Below, piece by piece: positions 46,616-56,700 of a DNA stretch of 64,000 bases; position 1 is the stretch's first letter; each line of letters begins with the position of its first letter. This DNA is from Chrysophaeum taylorii (taxonomy: Eukaryota > Sar > Pelagophyceae > Pelagomonadales > Pelagomonadaceae), in the NCBI GenBank assembly GCA_029834535.1, contig JAQMWT010000695.1, positions 62,001 through 126,000 of the forward strand. The letters are read 5' to 3'. The notes beneath the pieces were generated by a model. That model saw only the letters and a list, made by a program, of their open reading frames with translations. It did not search any database and was not told where the DNA came from. Both the position numbers and the translations under genes were made by a program.

Positions 46616-47023
46616 AACTAGTGGGTTTTTTCTTTCTTCCCCCCTTTTTTTACTTACGCGATTGTAATCTTTTTGCTGCGTTTGTAGTAGTTTTATTAAT
46701 TAACATCACCACAACCAATAGGGGATGGTAGTCCTTCGCTCGCCGCGCAACAATGCCGAACTCGTTCTCGGGGGGACAGGCGAGTGTACACACACACCAC
46801 CGCCGAGAAGAAGAAAGAGGTAGCGAAAGGGCGCACGTGCAGCGGCAAAACACTGGCAAAATAAATAAATCCATCCTCATCGGTAAAATAGACGTACACC
46901 ACGACCTGGGGATGTTCGATCCCGACCCCGATCCTCCCGAAATAAATAAAAAGGAAAGTGCCGGAGCCTCCACGGTCAGTTTTCGTCAGAAGAGGTGATG
47001 TTCCGGCCAGGCGTGGACTTTCT
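46616..47023. other. Intergenic, no gene seen
   Basis: This is the region between the convergent sugar transporter and sigma factor genes. It holds short A/T runs and AATAAATAAA tracts (46858-46868 and 46941-46952) that may serve as polyadenylation signals. Confidence 0.4.
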
Positions 47024-48481
47024 TTACTGGTAGTGGTAGAGGATATCTTCGCGGTCGAGGTTGTAGGCGCGCAAGGACTGTCGCGAGTGGGGCGTCCTGA
47101 GCTTGCGCAGCGCGCAGGCCTCCATCGACTTGACCCACTGCTTTGTCTCGCAACACTCCTCGGCAATCTGGCGGTGCGTTTGCACCCTGCCATCGGCGAG
47201 GCCAAAGCGGCGGCGGATAACCGTCTGCTCATCGAGGGTAAGGTACTTCTGCAGCGCCTCCTCGATCGCGTTATGCATGAGCGAAAATTCGACGTTCATC
47301 TCTGCCGGGGGCTCGGACGTCATCAAAGTATCCGAATATTTAAGGCCTTTGACCTTTTGCCTCGACGGCGCGGACCACGAGGCGACCCTCCTGTTGTTGA
47401 CGACGACTCGCGGCGCGCCCGAGGCGTCGTCGAAGAGCTTGTTGCACGGACGGCCAACCAGCTGAGACGGACCGTATTTGTCGGCGTCGGACCGAACGAT
47501 CGCGTCCGTCGAAACCGGCAACGTCGCCCTGAGCGCCGTCTCGAGGCGCTTGAGTTTGTCAAGGCTCCAGTCCATCGCCTGGCAGAGCTCCTCGTCCGAG
47601 GGGTCCCTGCCGTGGGTCCACAGAAAAGCTGACCTGCAACGCGTCATCCTTACCACCTCGTCGTGCACGTACATCGGCAACCTGATCAACCGCGAGTCGC
47701 AGGCCAGGGTCCTCAGGATCGCCTGGCGGATCCAGTGGTACGCGTAGGTCGAGAACTTGTAACCGCGATCGGGGTCGAACTTGGTCGCGGCGCGCATCAG
47801 TCCGATAGACCCCTCCTGCACGAGGTCGGACAATCCGACGCCGTAGCCCTCGTGCTTTTTCGCCAGAGCATAGACGAGCCGCATGTTCGCCGCGACGAGG
47901 GCCTGCCGCGCGGCGCGCCCGGCCCCGATCAGCTCCTCCAGGTCCGCCGCCGACGTCAGGTTCGCGCGCACGGCCCATTCTGCCAAGAACCCGTCGGTCG
48001 ACGCGTGTTCCTTCCGCCACTCGACCTCCGCCGGATCCTTATGCCGGACCCCTTTGCGACCCGGCAGCCGGTCCCGCTTTTTTCGTTTCGTTACCTCGCG
48101 CCGCGGAAAGTGCTTTTCCACGCGCTCGTCCATCAGAGCGTCGCGCGCCCTCTCGAGGCGCAGCAACCGCTGCGCGACCTTCCCCAACTCGCGCTCCTCC
48201 GACGAGTCCAGCAGCCGCGTCGTGAACAGCGTGTCCTGCGGCGAATTGTTTTCTGCCCGTCGCCGTTTCCGCCGGAGCCCCTCCTCGGGCGCGGCCTCGC
48301 TCGTCGTTCTCAAGATCAGTTGCTCGGCAAATCGTCGATCGGCCTCCGCCGCCGCCCGCACGGCCGCCTCGAGGTCCTCCTTGGCGCCCCGAAGACACTG
48401 CGTGCTCCGCGCCGGCGCCACCACGCTGAACCCCGACGAGGCTGTCGTCAAAAGCAGCGCAATCGCCACACCGAGGACCAT
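47024..48481 (-). CDS. Nuclear-encoded plastid RNA polymerase sigma-70 factor
   Basis: This factor directs the bacterial-type plastid RNA polymerase to promoters. The 485-residue product starts at ATG 48481 with a signal peptide (MVLGVAIALLLTTASSGF) whose junction SSG-FSVVAP is a clear ASAFAP-type plastid motif. A charged N-terminal region follows. Region 2 is intact (AANMRLVYALAKKHEG, DLVQEGSIGLMRAATKFDPD, then KFSTYAYHWIRQAILR with the aromatic melting motif). Region 3 is moderate. Region 4 holds the helix-turn-helix (LTLDEQTVIRRRFGLADG, then THRQIAEECCETKQWVKSME). Algae with red-derived plastids usually have several such factors in the nucleus. Confidence 0.95.
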   Translation of the reverse strand: MVLGVAIALLLTTASSGFSVVAPARSTQCLRGAKEDLEAAVRAAAEADRRFAEQLILRTTSEAAPEEGLRRKRRRAENNSPQDTLFTTRLLDSSEERELGKVAQRLLRLERARDALMDERVEKHFPRREVTKRKKRDRLPGRKGVRHKDPAEVEWRKEHASTDGFLAEWAVRANLTSAADLEELIGAGRAARQALVAANMRLVYALAKKHEGYGVGLSDLVQEGSIGLMRAATKFDPDRGYKFSTYAYHWIRQAILRTLACDSRLIRLPMYVHDEVVRMTRCRSAFLWTHGRDPSDEELCQAMDWSLDKLKRLETALRATLPVSTDAIVRSDADKYGPSQLVGRPCNKLFDDASGAPRVVVNNRRVASWSAPSRQKVKGLKYSDTLMTSEPPAEMNVEFSLMHNAIEEALQKYLTLDEQTVIRRRFGLADGRVQTHRQIAEECCETKQWVKSMEACALRKLRTPHSRQSLRAYNLDREDILYHYQ

Positions 48482-48762
48482 CTTCTTCGACGGCGACGAG
48501 ACTTGTTGGAACAACAACAACCAAAATCCTTTGCTTCAAGCTTGAGATTGGTTCGTTCCTGCCGCCTGCTCTAATTTGTATACATACCAGCTGTCTTTTG
48601 CGTTCTGGGGCCCCAAGACGTGACACAACTGCGACGTCACCGCACCCCGCCGTGACGCCCTCCTTGTTCCGTTCAGTGGGGGTCGCTGTCATTTCCTTCG
48701 TCGCGTCGTTGGCCCCAAGCACCAGCTCGATGCCGAGCTGGTCCCACTCCTCGAGGACTACG

Positions 48763-49407
48763 TCAAAGTCCCGCCGTTAAGAGAGGTTCGTTCGTTCGTT
48801 CGCCACAACGTCGCACTCCGCCCCAAAAAAAAATCGACTCTTTCTTTCTTTCTTTCTCTCGAGATGGCGGTTGGTGAAAGAAAGCCCCCCCCCCCAGTTG
48901 CCACGCCATCCCCGCATCCCGAATTTTCGAAAATTGTCCGTTTATATTTCCGTTGTCGAAGAGAGACGGCACCAATGATGGAGAGGTCGATTCCACGGGA
49001 CTGCATGTGCCCTCAGAAGCGATGAATGTTCGGCGAGACGGGATTCCCTTCTCGCCGTGGTGCGCGCGCTTCAGCGCTGGTTGATCTGTCCTCGGTCGTA
49101 GTTCGTTATCATGCGATGATTCCAAGAGTTTTTTTATCATCGAAGCTCGTAGATGTCGAAAGGATTGATTGCTCGTATCGTTGTTGCCCACCTCGGCTGC
49201 TGGGCCGACGGGTGTCTCGCGTAGCGACTCGCATGCCGAGTAGAAGTGAGCGGGAATAATAGATCTCCGCGATTTCGCCATCTCTTGGATCGACGGCGTT
49301 GTCTTCAGTATCGAATTCCGATCACCGACGCTGCGGAGCAGTAGAGCGAACTTTTCAACGTCTTGGTAAATATCATCCCAGGAAAAAAATTGCGAGCTGT
49401 ACGACAT
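48763..49407 (-). CDS. Weak candidate ORF in a gene-poor interval
   Basis: This 214-residue ORF starts at ATG 49407 with a protein-like opening (SSQFFSWDDIYQDVEKFALL, then KSRRSIIPAHFYSACESLRE). Its second half runs through a homopolymer C tract and a TTTC microsatellite, so at least the C-terminus is doubtful. It may be an exon or a relic. No family is recognised. The rest of 48482-50062 shows nothing supportable. Confidence 0.25.
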   Translation of the reverse strand: MSYSSQFFSWDDIYQDVEKFALLLRSVGDRNSILKTTPSIQEMAKSRRSIIPAHFYSACESLRETPVGPAAEVGNNDTSNQSFRHLRASMIKKLLESSHDNELRPRTDQPALKRAHHGEKGIPSRRTFIASEGTCSPVESTSPSLVPSLFDNGNINGQFSKIRDAGMAWQLGGGAFFHQPPSREKERKKESIFFWGGVRRCGERTNEPLLTAGL

Positions 49408-50062
49408 TCGCGAGACTTGTTCGATGAACTCGCCGAGACAGCCGCGACGGTGGCTACGAATGCCCTTAAGACAATGAGGCTGCCTTCGAGCGACTTGCCT
49501 GAGGACTAAAGAACAACTGACTGCAAAGGCCCTTGAGACGATCGTCGTCCAAATGCCAACGCGTGACCTGCGCCTGGGTAACCCACGACGATCGCGCGGG
49601 TGTTATTAAATTGTTCAGGGCAGCGGGCATCTTTCGCTACGACCCCTCAAAGCAGGCAAGGACAACCGCTGCATCCCTGGACAAGACCTCTTCGTGCCCT
49701 TGCCCGGGGCTGGGCAACGACGCTGACGGCGGCCAAATGACTCGCACAATATTCCCGACAAAAAAACCACCATCCCAGTTGGTGTCGAAAACAACTCGTA
49801 GGAGAAAACAGCCCCCACCACCACGGTATGGTCAGTCAGTCAATCTGCCGCCAGGCGCTGGCGTTGCCGGCCATCCTCGCGCGCCGCCCCCTGGTCAACC
49901 AAGGTACGTATGCCAAGGAGGCCATTCCATGCGTTCGTCGACGAGCACGCCTTGGCTTCTTGGGGTGTGGCTCCCGCGGCACCGTTCCTCCTCTCGATGC
50001 CCCCGGCTCGCTCTCACGAAGCAAAATTGCTCCGATATAGTACCCATAATAAACTGTCTGTA

Positions 50063-51013
50063 CTACGGGTCGACATGACCGCAGCCTTCTTTCCAGTACT
50101 CTTGTACGACGATGAGGGTCTTTGTTGTTGTTGAGGCGCCATCGTCGAGAAGAGGCTTGACTTCAGCGTCGGCGGACGCGCAGCGGTCCTTGGTTTCGAA
50201 GGAGAAGACGCCGCAGAGGCCGAGGGAAACGAGAATAGACCCAATGAGCTGGGAGCGCGTGGCCCGCTCATTCAAGATCGTGATCTGGACGATGATGCCG
50301 AAGAGGATTTCGGAGAAGGCGGCCAGGGCGGGGATAGTTAAATCGGGGGCGACCGAATACGCGATTGTAAGGAGCATGCCAGCGAAAGCTCTCGAGATGG
50401 CGCAGAGGATGATGGAGACGGCGATTCGGAGGGTCGAAGAGAAGAGAGAGATCGTCTTGGCGACGTGGAAGACGTCGTCAAAGCCCAAGGCCGCGACAGC
50501 TGCGACAGCGACCGTCGGAAAGGCAACGAATAGGATCGCGCCAGTGACGGCGTTGAGCTGAGCTTTCCAATTTAGGCCATACCCCAAAAGCGCGTCGCTG
50601 ACAAAGGGGGTGAGGGCGTTGGCGAAGGCGCCGAGCACGGCAACGATGTAGCCGAGCAATACGCCGGTGCCGTCAGTCCACGGTCGGTAGGCCACGACCG
50701 CGCCCGAGAGGCAAACGACCGAGCACGCCCACAAAATCAATCGCGGCGGCTTGCGGCGCCGGAGGGCAGCCAAGAAGAGCGTGATAACGGGAGCGAGCGC
50801 GCGGATCACGACAAGAATTCCGAACGGAAGAAATGTCGCCGCAATGAAGAAAAACAACGAATCTAACACTTGGAGGTAGCTTAGAATTACGACGAGCATT
50901 CCAGAATAGCACGAGTCGACATTAGGTCGTTTCTCACCCGTGGGTATCATTCGCACCACGAGCACAAGAAACCGGATCGCAAACACGATCGCCAAAAATG
51001 TCAACACCGGCAT
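50063..51013 (-). CDS. DMT-superfamily (EamA-like/nucleotide-sugar-type) transporter
   Basis: The 316 residues from ATG 51013 (MPVLTFLAIVFAIRFLVLVV) contain ten hydrophobic segments arranged as two five-helix halves. They include FLPFGILVVIRALAPVITLFL and SRAFAGMLLTIAYSVAPDLT, then ALAAFSEILFGIIVQITILNERATRSQLIGSILVSLGLCGVFSF. The latter resembles the EamA signature of the last two helices (E..F..I....L.E......iG..li..G). The substrate is unknown. The open frame extends to 51484, but that part is arginine-rich and lacks membrane character, so it was left out. ATG 51160 is an alternative start. The tail ends in a short acidic, cytosolic sequence. Confidence 0.75.
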   Translation of the reverse strand: MPVLTFLAIVFAIRFLVLVVRMIPTGEKRPNVDSCYSGMLVVILSYLQVLDSLFFFIAATFLPFGILVVIRALAPVITLFLAALRRRKPPRLILWACSVVCLSGAVVAYRPWTDGTGVLLGYIVAVLGAFANALTPFVSDALLGYGLNWKAQLNAVTGAILFVAFPTVAVAAVAALGFDDVFHVAKTISLFSSTLRIAVSIILCAISRAFAGMLLTIAYSVAPDLTIPALAAFSEILFGIIVQITILNERATRSQLIGSILVSLGLCGVFSFETKDRCASADAEVKPLLDDGASTTTKTLIVVQEYWKEGCGHVDP

Positions 51014-51484
51014 GTTGTACAAAACGATCGGGGCCACAGTAATGTTGTACCTGTGTCGCGTCTGACAACGACACACCACGTTCGTATGACACCGCTGTCG
51101 CACAAGGCTGCGCTCGTGACGCGCGCCGCGGGCCCGGCGAACCGACCCGTCATCCAACATGATGTTCTGGGCCGCGATAATGGTGTCGGAGCTGGTCGAA
51201 GACACATCGCCCGTCCGACGCAGAAACTGCTCCTTCCGAAAGATACATAGATACATGGGTAGTTGGAGCAAGTATACTGTACAATCTCGGAATTTCCTGC
51301 TTTCAAAAGACGGGACGAAGAGGACGCCCAACACTGGCAGGAGACCGAAATCGACGACCTCGCCTTTTGGATTTGGAGCTGGGAGCCGAGGGGGCTGTGG
51401 TTGGCTGGCGACAGTGACGCCCCCCACTCCACCTTGATGATTGGCATCGACTTCGACGCCTGCGTGCGCATTTGCCGGGCGCAC

Positions 51485-52026
51485 AGCTGGCTGGTGGCGG
51501 GTTGTTTGTTCGCAAGCCCGACGGAGCGGGGTTCTTCTTTAGTCCGCGGGTGACGCCGCAGGCCCGAAATATCGGCAACACCAACCTCGACGCCATGCCG
51601 CGCGGCGTGCGACAAGCATAGTGACCGTGATTGCAGGCGCGACGTTATTCGAAGGGAGCAGCGCTGTCTAATCTGTGACTCGTCTGCGTCGTCCACTGAT
51701 GTCAGCGCCGGCGGTAAACAGCGACGGCAACGCCCGCGGGGTGGTGGCATCGACTTCGCCGAGCCCCAGATCGCGGGCATGAGACGCACGATACGCGTCG
51801 TTTCACAGCTCCGACGTCGGGATAGTCGCGCGGGGCTACGAAGGAGAAGTCCGGCAAGCTCCCAGATACCGTCGACAAGCTGTCAGCGGCCATTGGCACA
51901 CGCTCAACAGCGTCGATGCCGCGGCCTGCGGAACCATACACACACCAGTATGTGTATTTCACCACCTGGTCAGCGATCAGCCGAAGATGGCAGACGAGAC
52001 GTGCCCACCGAAGCAAACCAAGTCGA
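51485..52026. other. Interval without a supported gene
   Basis: Short open stretches only. A plus-strand piece near 51500-51620 (LFVRKPDGAGFFFSPRV) looks mildly coding but is isolated. Confidence 0.3.
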
Positions 52027-52941
52027 ATGACTAAAATCGACGTGTGTTGCGGATGCTTATTGACATATGGGCGCGCTCGCGCTTTTCGACAGCGTCGACG
52101 CGACGAAGATTCCGACCTGAAGACGAAGCACGCCCTGCTGTACGAAATGGTCGACGCGAACGAGGAGTGGCTCTACGGTTTGCTCGACGGTGTCTCGGAG
52201 GACGCCCTCGACGCGCTTGCTCAGAATTGCATCACAACGCCGGCCTGCCTAGTCGAAATCTTGAGACTCTACGAAAAGGTCGGCGTCGACCAGCACCAGC
52301 ACGTGCGCGAGCTCGCGATGATGAAGGTGCCCTCGGACAACTACAATCCCAACATGGACGACAGCATCATGTTGCCGAGTGGTGTGGGGCCGCGTGCGAC
52401 GGGAACTGACGAGGAGCTGACGGAAAAATTCGTCGCACTCGGCGCCATCGTGTGGATCGAGTGGTTCCTCCGTCGACACGAGGGTCTCGAGCCTGTTGAA
52501 TGCGGCTATGCCGCTCAGACCGGCCATGTCGAGGTCCTCGAGTGGGTGCGCCAATATGGCTGTCCGTGTAGCGGAAGCACGTGCTCCTTCGCAGCTTACG
52601 CCGGCCATCTCGAGGTTGGTTGCGTGCCAACCGGTGACCGCGGGACGAGTGGGCGTTTTTTGATGCGGCAATCACGCACGAGAAAGTCTCGTTGGCACAT
52701 GCCAACTTGCGTCCGTGAAAACGAAGGCACGGTCTCCAACGCAGCTTCTGCGGGCCATCTCGAGAGAGGCCCTCTCGAGGTCCTCAAGTGGTCGCCGCGC
52801 GCCGACAAGTGCCTGTGGAATAAGGAGCCGCCGGCTTTTCCCGCGCATGCCTTGTTGCGTGGGTGCGCTGGCAAGCGGAGGAAACCCCCCGCCAGCCCGC
52901 ACCAGGACTGCTCTTCCGATTCTTCCCTCCATCGTGAGTAG
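52027..52941 (+). pseudogene. Ankyrin-like family member, N-terminal half intact, repeat half degenerate
   Basis: From ATG 52027 a single frame runs to 52941 (304 residues). The first 170 residues look conserved (ALLYEMVDANEEWLYGLLDGVSEDALDAL, here shortened; then EKFVALGAIVWIEWFLRRHE) and two repeats follow (GHVEVLEWVRQYGCPC and a GHLEV unit). After about 52615 the expected repeat (DEWAFFDAAITHEKV) is found in another frame, and the open frame reads as nonsense apart from GPLEVLKWSPRADKCLWN. It is therefore probably a decaying paralog of the relic at 31758. A truncated functional protein is possible. Confidence 0.55.
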
Positions 52942-54844
52942 CGTCGTGGATTAATAAAATCGGCATTATTTGAAGAGTGATAAGAGAGATGAGAAAATCG
53001 ATGGTCCTTTATTTCCCGTGTTGTTGTTGTTGGTGTCGGTTCCAAATCGGTTTTTTGGAACGTTTTTTTTTCAGAAGGTGCCAAGGAAGGCCGCCGACAG
53101 AGTGGAGTAAGCATCATTAATGTGTCTCGTGGGCGTCCAAATTGTCGTTCAGAAGAGGAGCGAGCGCAGGGTGTAATAACGTCTGGACGTAAGCGTAGCC
53201 TTGTCGGTCGTAAGATCAGCTCGTGCGACTGTACAACGTCACCACCACGAAACCGCTGGTCCGATGGATATGAACAACAACGACATCATCTCCGTGTATC
53301 GGTGGCTCCGTGACCCTCGCTATGTTTCGTGTTCGATTTTTTGGGCTGCTACATCTTCCACGGTCTCGGCGATCAGCCAGCGTCGCCAACCTAAAGAACA
53401 AGAGTAAATTGACATATAGCTAGGGCCCTTGTCATGATGGCAGTCGTCTCTCAAGAACCGCCGCAGCCGGGCCGACGATACACGTAGGCCGCTAGGCCGC
53501 CATCCCGCCACAGAGGCCGTTGTGGTAGCCTATCTTGCCTGCTCCGCGGTCACAAACCTGATCCTGCACTGCTTGCTGTCCTCACCCTCCGACATGTCGG
53601 CTATTGACAACCCACTAGCCCTCTCGTCGTGCCAGCCTCGAATGGCCTCTGAATCGTACAGACATCCAATTTGCGCACGACACGTTGCAGCTCTGGTGTT
53701 ATTGTCGTGTGATCTTTTCTCCTCTCCAGAGAAAGACCATACGCGTCGTGCCCTTTCGCCCACTCGGCACTCGGCGTGCGGACTCTGCGCGCAAAAAAAA
53801 AAATACCTCGCTGATGCTGCTCGGGTATCCTGTTCACCACTTTTTGCTGTCTAGTTTTTTTGCACGGGAAATGCTGCATGCTGAAGGAAGATGGACGAGA
53901 TCCGTGGCAAGTTGCACTACTAAGCCGGGTATGATCGTTCAGAAAGTGCCGATCGCGATCGACAAGGCCTCGGAAGACTCAATAGAATTTGGTCTTACTC
54001 AGTCGAATCGACCAGCAATCGGCGGCACAGCACGCGAGCGAGACGGCTGTGGGTGACCGTGGCACGGGCAACAAGACGCGCGGCTCGCTCGATGTTTTTT
54101 CTCCACCCAGGAGCTACTAAATCTTGGCGATGAAGACCGCGCGGCGTTAGGTTCACGGAAGAGTCGAAGATCATCATCCTCTCTTAGAACATTAGTTTCA
54201 GAGCCGAGTACGAAGTGTGGACGCACGAGCGGACATGTGGCATGATACTCATGCTGCGGGCGACCGCGAGGCACTTGTGCTCGTGTGCTCGCCCGAGGAA
54301 CGAAAAAAAAAAAAAAAAAGCGAGGAGCCATCAACTTTATTAGCATCGTTCAGCACGGCACAACAAGCATGCAAAAAAAGGACAGGATAGTACTCGTCAT
54401 CGGTCCGCCGACAAAGGGCGTGTTGCGCGCCTCTGGACCATAAAGACGGTAGAGTTGTTCGCCTCGACGAAAAGCAAGAATCTTGCAGCGGGGGGCGCAG
54501 TATACGTCTTCGATACAGAGCGATTCGAGAAACGAGCTTCGGAAGAGTCTTGTCAAAAAACTGCTGTTGCTGAACTTGACATTACTTCAGAGCACCAACT
54601 TGGTCAGCCAGCGGGTGGCGCTTCTTTCGTATCGCACCGTTCCCGCGCGGAAATGGCGGGGACAGGACGGCGAATGTCCTATTCGTGCGTGCGCACGGCT
54701 TCCACTCCACAATTATGTTGTCGTCTAGAAGCTCGAGCGCGCCCAACAGGTTGGTTGAGGCTACGGGTTGTAGGGCTGCAGGTTCGAGTGTGCACGTGCT
54801 CGGTTCTGGGCAGGCCAACTGGGATAATGCTCCCATAATTTAGT

Positions 54845-54867
54845 GTATGTGTGTGTGTGTGTGTGCG
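54845..54867. repeat. (TG)n dinucleotide repeat
   Basis: About ten TG units lie in the gene-poor stretch. Confidence 0.9.
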
Positions 54868-55550
54868 TAAAAAAGAGTGATGATTCCTGAAAGACAAAGT
54901 GGCCCAACGGTGATAAACTCCGTGAATGCGCTTGTATACAGACGTATGATTGAACGAATGAGTGCGTACCAGCGAGGAGTGTGTGTGATGTGCGTGGAAT
55001 CGAGCGGATGTAGAGGATTTTCCAATACAAACAAGTCTTTTTTTTTTTTTTTTTTTTCTAAAGGAAAACTACAGCACGCTGTGGAGAAAAAAAAAATGAA
55101 TCGACAAGCCGCGTGTCCTAACCACGATCATCAAGAGAGAGTGCCGACCCTCGAGGAACCAACCAAGGTTGGCGTCTGCATAGGCGGCTTTGTGTGTGAG
55201 AGAGGAAAAACACACACGGCTTCTTCTTTCTTTCTTTTCTTGTCCGAGGCAGGCTCACAACAACAGTAATGAAAAGAAAGAGACCTCCGCCGTTGGAGAG
55301 CAAGCAGACAAGATGGTGATTATTAAGGTTGTTAGGGCAGCGTGTTTCAGGCTGCTCTTGAATATCGAAGGAGCCGCAGGTAGTGCGCGCTCGTCGAGGG
55401 GTCGAGGACCGAAGACGCACGCGGTCCGTCGGCATATATCTCCTTCCCCCCCCCCCCCAGTTCGAGAAGAGATGTGGAGAGGAGACGTGGTGCGTCGAAG
55501 CGAGGAGTCGACGGCAAGGAGAAGGGAGGTGTGATAACAAGAAGAAAGAG

Positions 55551-55577
55551 AAGAAGAAGAAGAAGAAGAAGAAGAAA
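55551..55577. repeat. (AAG)n trinucleotide repeat
   Basis: About nine AAG units lie downstream of the PH-ankyrin gene stop, probably in or just beyond its 3' UTR. Confidence 0.9.
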
Positions 55578-55632
55578 GCGCAACAAAACCAAAAGTCCGC
55601 CGCCGCCTTTATCGTAGAGACGGAAGAGTAAA

Positions 55633-56653
55633 TTATTGGCTGACGAGGTCGGGCGAGGCCGCGGCGGGGTCTTCGTCGTCCGAGTCGTCGTCGCCGACCT
55701 TCCAGTCGAGGGGCCTGCGGATAGGTCGCGGCGTAAGAAAAGGAATCGCGCACCAGTTGCCGTTCCTGGCGAGGCGGATGCACTCGGCGTAGTCGCCTAG
55801 TAAAAAAAGGTCAAGAGAACTTAAAGAGAAGAGCACCGACCGTCCTCTATGGCGGCGCTCATCGCGTCGAGCTGCGCCGCGGCGTCGAAGAAGCTGCGGT
55901 CCTTGGCGACTCGTCGGGGCGTGCGTCCGTTGGCGTCGCGGATGGTCGCGTCGGCGCCGCAGTTGAGGAGAGCGGCGATGGCGGCTCGGGCGCCGACGTT
56001 GGCGGCCGCGTGGAGGGGGGTCGCACCCGCGACGTCGACGGCGTCGAGGGCTTTGGAGACGTCGTCGGCGTCGTCCTTGAGTCTCGAGGCGAGGAGGTGG
56101 ACGACGTTGGCGTGGCCGCGGCTGGCCGCGTGCCAGATGGGTCCGCGTCCGTTCGCGTCGAGGCGCGAGACGTCGGCGCCGGCGTCGAGGAGGAGCCTGC
56201 AGGCGTCGGCGTCGCCGCTCGCCGCGCAGACCGCGAGGGGTGCCGCGCGGACCGAGCCGTGGGGGGCGTCGACGTCGAAGCCCTTGACGCGGTCCTTGGG
56301 TTTTGCGCGGGCGAGGACGACGGCGAGGGTTGCGAGGTCTGGCTGGCGACAGGCGCGAAGGAGCGGTGTTTCGGCATCCGATCGGCGCTTGGGGTCGGCG
56401 CGGCAGGGGGCGAGGGCGTTGGCGCCCGCCTCGAGGAGCGCGGCGACGCTCGCGCCGTTGCGCTGCGAGACGGCGAGCGCCAGCGCGTGGTCGATCCTCG
56501 CCTGGAACGCGTCGTCGTCCTCCTCCTCGTTCTCGTCCTCCACCGACAGCTGGCTCTTGAGGACCTTGAGGTTGTGCAGGCGCACCTCCGCTGCCTCCTC
56601 CTCCTCGTCGTCGTCGTCGTCGTCGGCGTCGGAAAGAATGGGGTCGTCCTCCT

Positions 56654-56700
<47 letters not shown>

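Larger units (their letters stand above)
52942..55632. other. Long gene-poor interval
   Basis: No gene is supported. There are short open stretches on both strands; the best is an 84-residue minus-strand ORF ending near 54582 with LGALELLDDNIIVEWKP, confidence low. Homopolymer and simple repeats are frequent: A-runs near 54302, a TG run at 54845-54867, T-runs near 55038-55058 and AAG units at 55551-55577. Confidence 0.4.

Noticed and set aside
51014-51484. N-terminal extension of the DMT transporter
   Set aside because: The extension lacks membrane character, is basic and proline-rich, and the ten-helix core is complete from ATG 51013.
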